Assembly: GCA_037044905.1 (NCBI GenBank)
Contig: JBAOKB010000001.1
Coordinates: 1 to 44,999, forward strand
Reading direction: 5' to 3'
DNA: 44,999 nucleotides
DNA from: Hortaea werneckii
Lineage: Eukaryota > Ascomycota > Dothideomycetes > Mycosphaerellales > Teratosphaeriaceae
The notes beneath the pieces were generated by a model. That model was not told the DNA's origin. It did no database searches and saw only the letters and a list, made by a program, of their open reading frames with translations. This document shows, piece after piece, positions 44,401 to 44,999 of the stretch. Made by a program: the position numbers and the translations under genes. The stretch's first letter is position 1, and every line of letters starts with the position of its first letter.

Positions 44401-44999
44401 ACCAAGAGCTGCAGAGTTCAAGCGACACAAGCATTGCAAACCCGACAGTCACAGGGAACTACGTCGAATTTGTGCAACATGTCGTTTCCTTCCTGCAGCA
44501 GCACACTGCGGACATTTGTCGTGTCGACTCATTCTTTACGGACTCTTCAGCATTCCCGCTTCCGGCAAGTGATCCAACGTATGTTGTTGGGAGGCTTAAG
44601 AGCTACCAACCAAGGTTGGCGGACAGCAGGGCCAGAAAACAGTTGGCTACTTTCGTTCTCGCAGTGAGCGAGCGTGCAGTCGTCGATTGCCAACAGAAGT
44701 ATTTGGTCGATCAACTGTGCTCAGCAATGGACGGAGCATATCAAGGAGGCGACAGTGGCACTCCAGGTCTTAGCCATGTGCTTCTCACGGCCGTTTTCCC
44801 GGCCTTTTTGAGATCTGCTCTCTCCTCTGCATGTGCATGGATGCTTGCTCTGCCAGTACTGCAAGCAACCTCCTTCGCGCTAGGGGAATTGTTTTACTGC
44901 ATTCAAATGGAGAATGAGGCTAGCGTTGAGACTTACCTAGGGATCATAGCGGCAGCTCTCTCCAGCTTGCAGCAGCCTCTAGCAGCAATATTCGAGAAT
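38469..44999 (+). CDS. MUS7: MUS7/MMS22-family replication-repair protein, 3' end outside the window
   Basis: One uninterrupted frame of 2177 codons runs from ATG 38469 to the window end without a stop, so the gene is truncated by the window. The N-terminus (MKRWQDRGEVEDSDEDEEL) is the acidic start typical of fungal Mus7/Mms22. Residues about 1-1080 are disordered, charged and Ser/Arg-rich. From about residue 1097 a conserved stretch begins (PLPLGTYFHGNTFIGSGDF), followed by a helical region covering the rest, as in the Mus7/MMS22 domain. In yeasts Mms22 acts with the Rtt101-Mms1 cullin ligase (Mus7 with Mms1 in fission yeast) to restart or repair stalled replication forks. The start is preceded by a divergent promoter shared with SEC17. 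No introns were detected. Confidence 0.9.
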   Translation, partial: MKRWQDRGEVEDSDEDEELSLGNESQSPQKSSKRPRLEGGKHENEDQSGVLDVGEGDERGPGVRTNESFTEQYGQEAEESWLQPRSATPYSRRVKAVQVKLPKTALTARPERTSNLSLASPVHSPEAENTKADHQDVGGDPTLLQRSEKEDERKAVGGQNTTPLANQYSCTTTEDSSRDVSSGDRVLERSRNPPAYTENATKVTQQLQLQDVTQNANSGGETLTDRSGFLPSVGQILERNRETTPSRQNDILSASSSPLSEREVSPPPGFVLPLADRQTSILISQHPDSNERLGSNVDDAIDDMELAQALQHPETATAARRSLRTRKEKQLHPYEYEKAIYQRQMRQRGYKPIRFAEQDERTRQSTQDRAYSEGENSSQLQEARQSPSPAQLSSQPMAYDSSQRNNEQVAANNDDELPHIDAIISRRGRAVARHGHKRRKLTHKITGQRQDQRQQDEYSIPPSPPSTSSGSHHREKPVFRLPHSKLPGSLPTPDVSSEVRPSHRDATGADSQSDEDWPRTSHTPARTRLLRRSQAIDISSDSDRSSESDAERNSEEDPRRFTKARKRIRGVLPASWLKIDFKAQQKRELPSPERRHRSAPASPPPSTRPQKGVAQRVPATSTNSARSAPIVISENGEDSDVEDVPAAELQHQGSNATIDHYSREEDTAAGFEPMEVDWVDPMLANPSRREQTSKSGNKRQPRIKDALTKPGPTRNGFTEERAGFRRSGQKSQKRQTAVANQTNRRHRPSTPSLSILDAPSPPSAKDRPLPQFMRLAKRQASRQPSRARHLPGAKIIRLATDEDTEAASITLRAWKEGSIVPRTQLNRVSLPVTQGSAPDLVDDDVEPPHQTTLDSRGPLDPLDLNQRALLPDTPGKKHPQHKGVSRQPIHVKKTALRQARFQALVRPGPRRDDNHDAGEISETLEKEGRTRPQRRQQRPMLGRHVRSAQLETEANDFAQENRVAAFERQVNHLTASAAARNNPLSKRNVQLERFLEPTPDPNTSLPRRKEADNASSSGTNLPDPHKGKQKLAFRPRKRQAHQINIESRRYRQPSEPLPEPVAATDVAPDLQSQNGPTHKGLRPFGTKYAIDFDIHPLPLGTYFHGNTFIGSGDFVAALRTYERDLTVRTGRMRIYVNEDVLEWGDWTEEVASGLASIPSAVGEAISTLDGITGDLERQEQTSLVTSNVDHMLRSVVRYFSKCLVLLDPIDRRSCVNQLQRFVEELCELTLAEAKSSNACRDLNLRCICYATAIAAQLVQISRDEVIPPEMRHQSQQLLGQAARRLAASIIPHGLADLRDAYEELQQSSKRETGIQEDTGPVSRLVILRYCLELDGEPDLSFWSLVSKEIANDGIDTENVISMERAWYNVFTVLPILSIDETGLARTRNQLRSCPQDWTLVCRMIKQTLSLYPTTVFLRGSTINDYVRAVFTRCYILVSCWGWWRCESVLGTIYDFFAGRGLAQLDHEQSFGSPRFLEELPCRPSVEVEQKDTAFHIFLKTIVSSLHGMRKAGIYNDRKIGSVAWRFIPNHGRVYRRDADVNQTDLDALRNHLDLLCTLYYATPPGQRLRLDLVRDLVDHATSHREACRLSVRAWTNLASFQASTDESQESLSAFVDWYQKILRTTMSQFRLAKTEAENDFAFAIAQGAVGLTDHDLTATIAANQRHIAATLVDALAGFKHTLVASKNLQTATLLIDTCQFWSVLSPFDPNDRRLLPALDEALNIFRVALELYCKSKVDAQSQQFSEESQDYGDSEALEEVAATDTANASDTRDIVELLDAPLSSLLSNVVGAEQPVDEGLLTKLVGLWAQFASESVQSGRRTWNSYLDGYSSHSWYQLRDTEHRRKLTPYFLALVVDNEGASGHEVQIAVLRSWLVSLVEREALLKHQHLLTAALLNHLEDEPLLDNLPFSRDSRSRRFGPSLHDFRQRRLSLISSILSNMRQHYHATRSFQGMDHQEIRQSYVQLLKDLMHAMKNNYQELQSSSDTSIANPTVTGNYVEFVQHVVSFLQQHTADICRVDSFFTDSSAFPLPASDPTYVVGRLKSYQPRLADSRARKQLATFVLAVSERAVVDCQQKYLVDQLCSAMDGAYQGGDSGTPGLSHVLLTAVFPAFLRSALSSACAWMLALPVLQATSFALGELFYCIQMENEASVETYLGIIAAALSSLQQPLAAIFEN

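Noticed and set aside
39089..44667. Many 60-160-codon frames on both strands within MUS7
   Set aside because: A single uninterrupted frame covers the whole interval and matches the Mus7/MMS22 family. The others are shadows.

Overview
This is eukaryotic, filamentous-ascomycete DNA. It has short GT-AG introns of 53-224 nt with CTGAC/CTGACT-type branch sites in several of them. It carries a fused bifunctional tryptophan synthase, a fungal Mus7/MMS22 replication-repair protein, a SEC17 homologue of exactly 292 residues, and several long low-complexity fungal proteins. Low intron density and protein style suggest a Dothideomycete-like fungus; that placement is inference. No bacterial operon, CRISPR array, rRNA, convincing tRNA or intact transposon was seen.

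Layout. 1-3365: one F-box-like orphan gene (367-1353, +), then apparently non-coding DNA. 3366-5411: a bZIP regulator on the minus strand with an uncertain start and a long leader. 5412-11076: gene-poor DNA. 11077-16365: SMP-30/gluconolactonase-like enzyme (+), nicotinate phosphoribosyltransferase (-) and a SYM1/Mpv17 protein (+). The first two are convergent across a repeat-packed spacer; the second and third are divergent. 17630-22103: a BAHD-like acyltransferase (+) and a zinc alcohol/formaldehyde dehydrogenase-like enzyme (+). 22104-25867: 3.8 kb without a supported gene. 25868-28924: a three-exon, 960-residue coiled-coil orphan (+). 29569-30803: an F-box-like protein (-) ending in a homopolymer-encoded polyproline run. 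31717-32905: a divergent pair encoding a small membrane protein (-) and a mitochondrial GatC/Gta3-like subunit (+). 33074-34081: a protein with two CCCH-like modules (+). 34312-38113: tryptophan synthase (-) and SEC17/alpha-SNAP (-). 38469-44999: MUS7/MMS22 (+), the largest gene, cut off by the window end.

These are mostly independent housekeeping genes, not a cluster. Recognisable functions are NAD salvage, tryptophan synthesis, mitochondrial Gln-tRNA formation, SNARE recycling and replication-fork repair. Sequence-level links include a TGACTCA (Gcn4/CpcA-type) element upstream of tryptophan synthase, a second one in the mitochondrial divergent promoter, and an ACGCGT box upstream of MUS7.

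The most unusual property is five perfect G or C homopolymers of 26-47 bp in 45 kb. One is in an intron, one in a coding sequence, and a complementary G46/C35 pair flanks a (CA)n(CT)n tract between two convergent genes. I found no clear evidence of a wholly new biological system; the best novelty candidates are these tracts, the duplicated CCCH module and the 960-residue coiled-coil protein.
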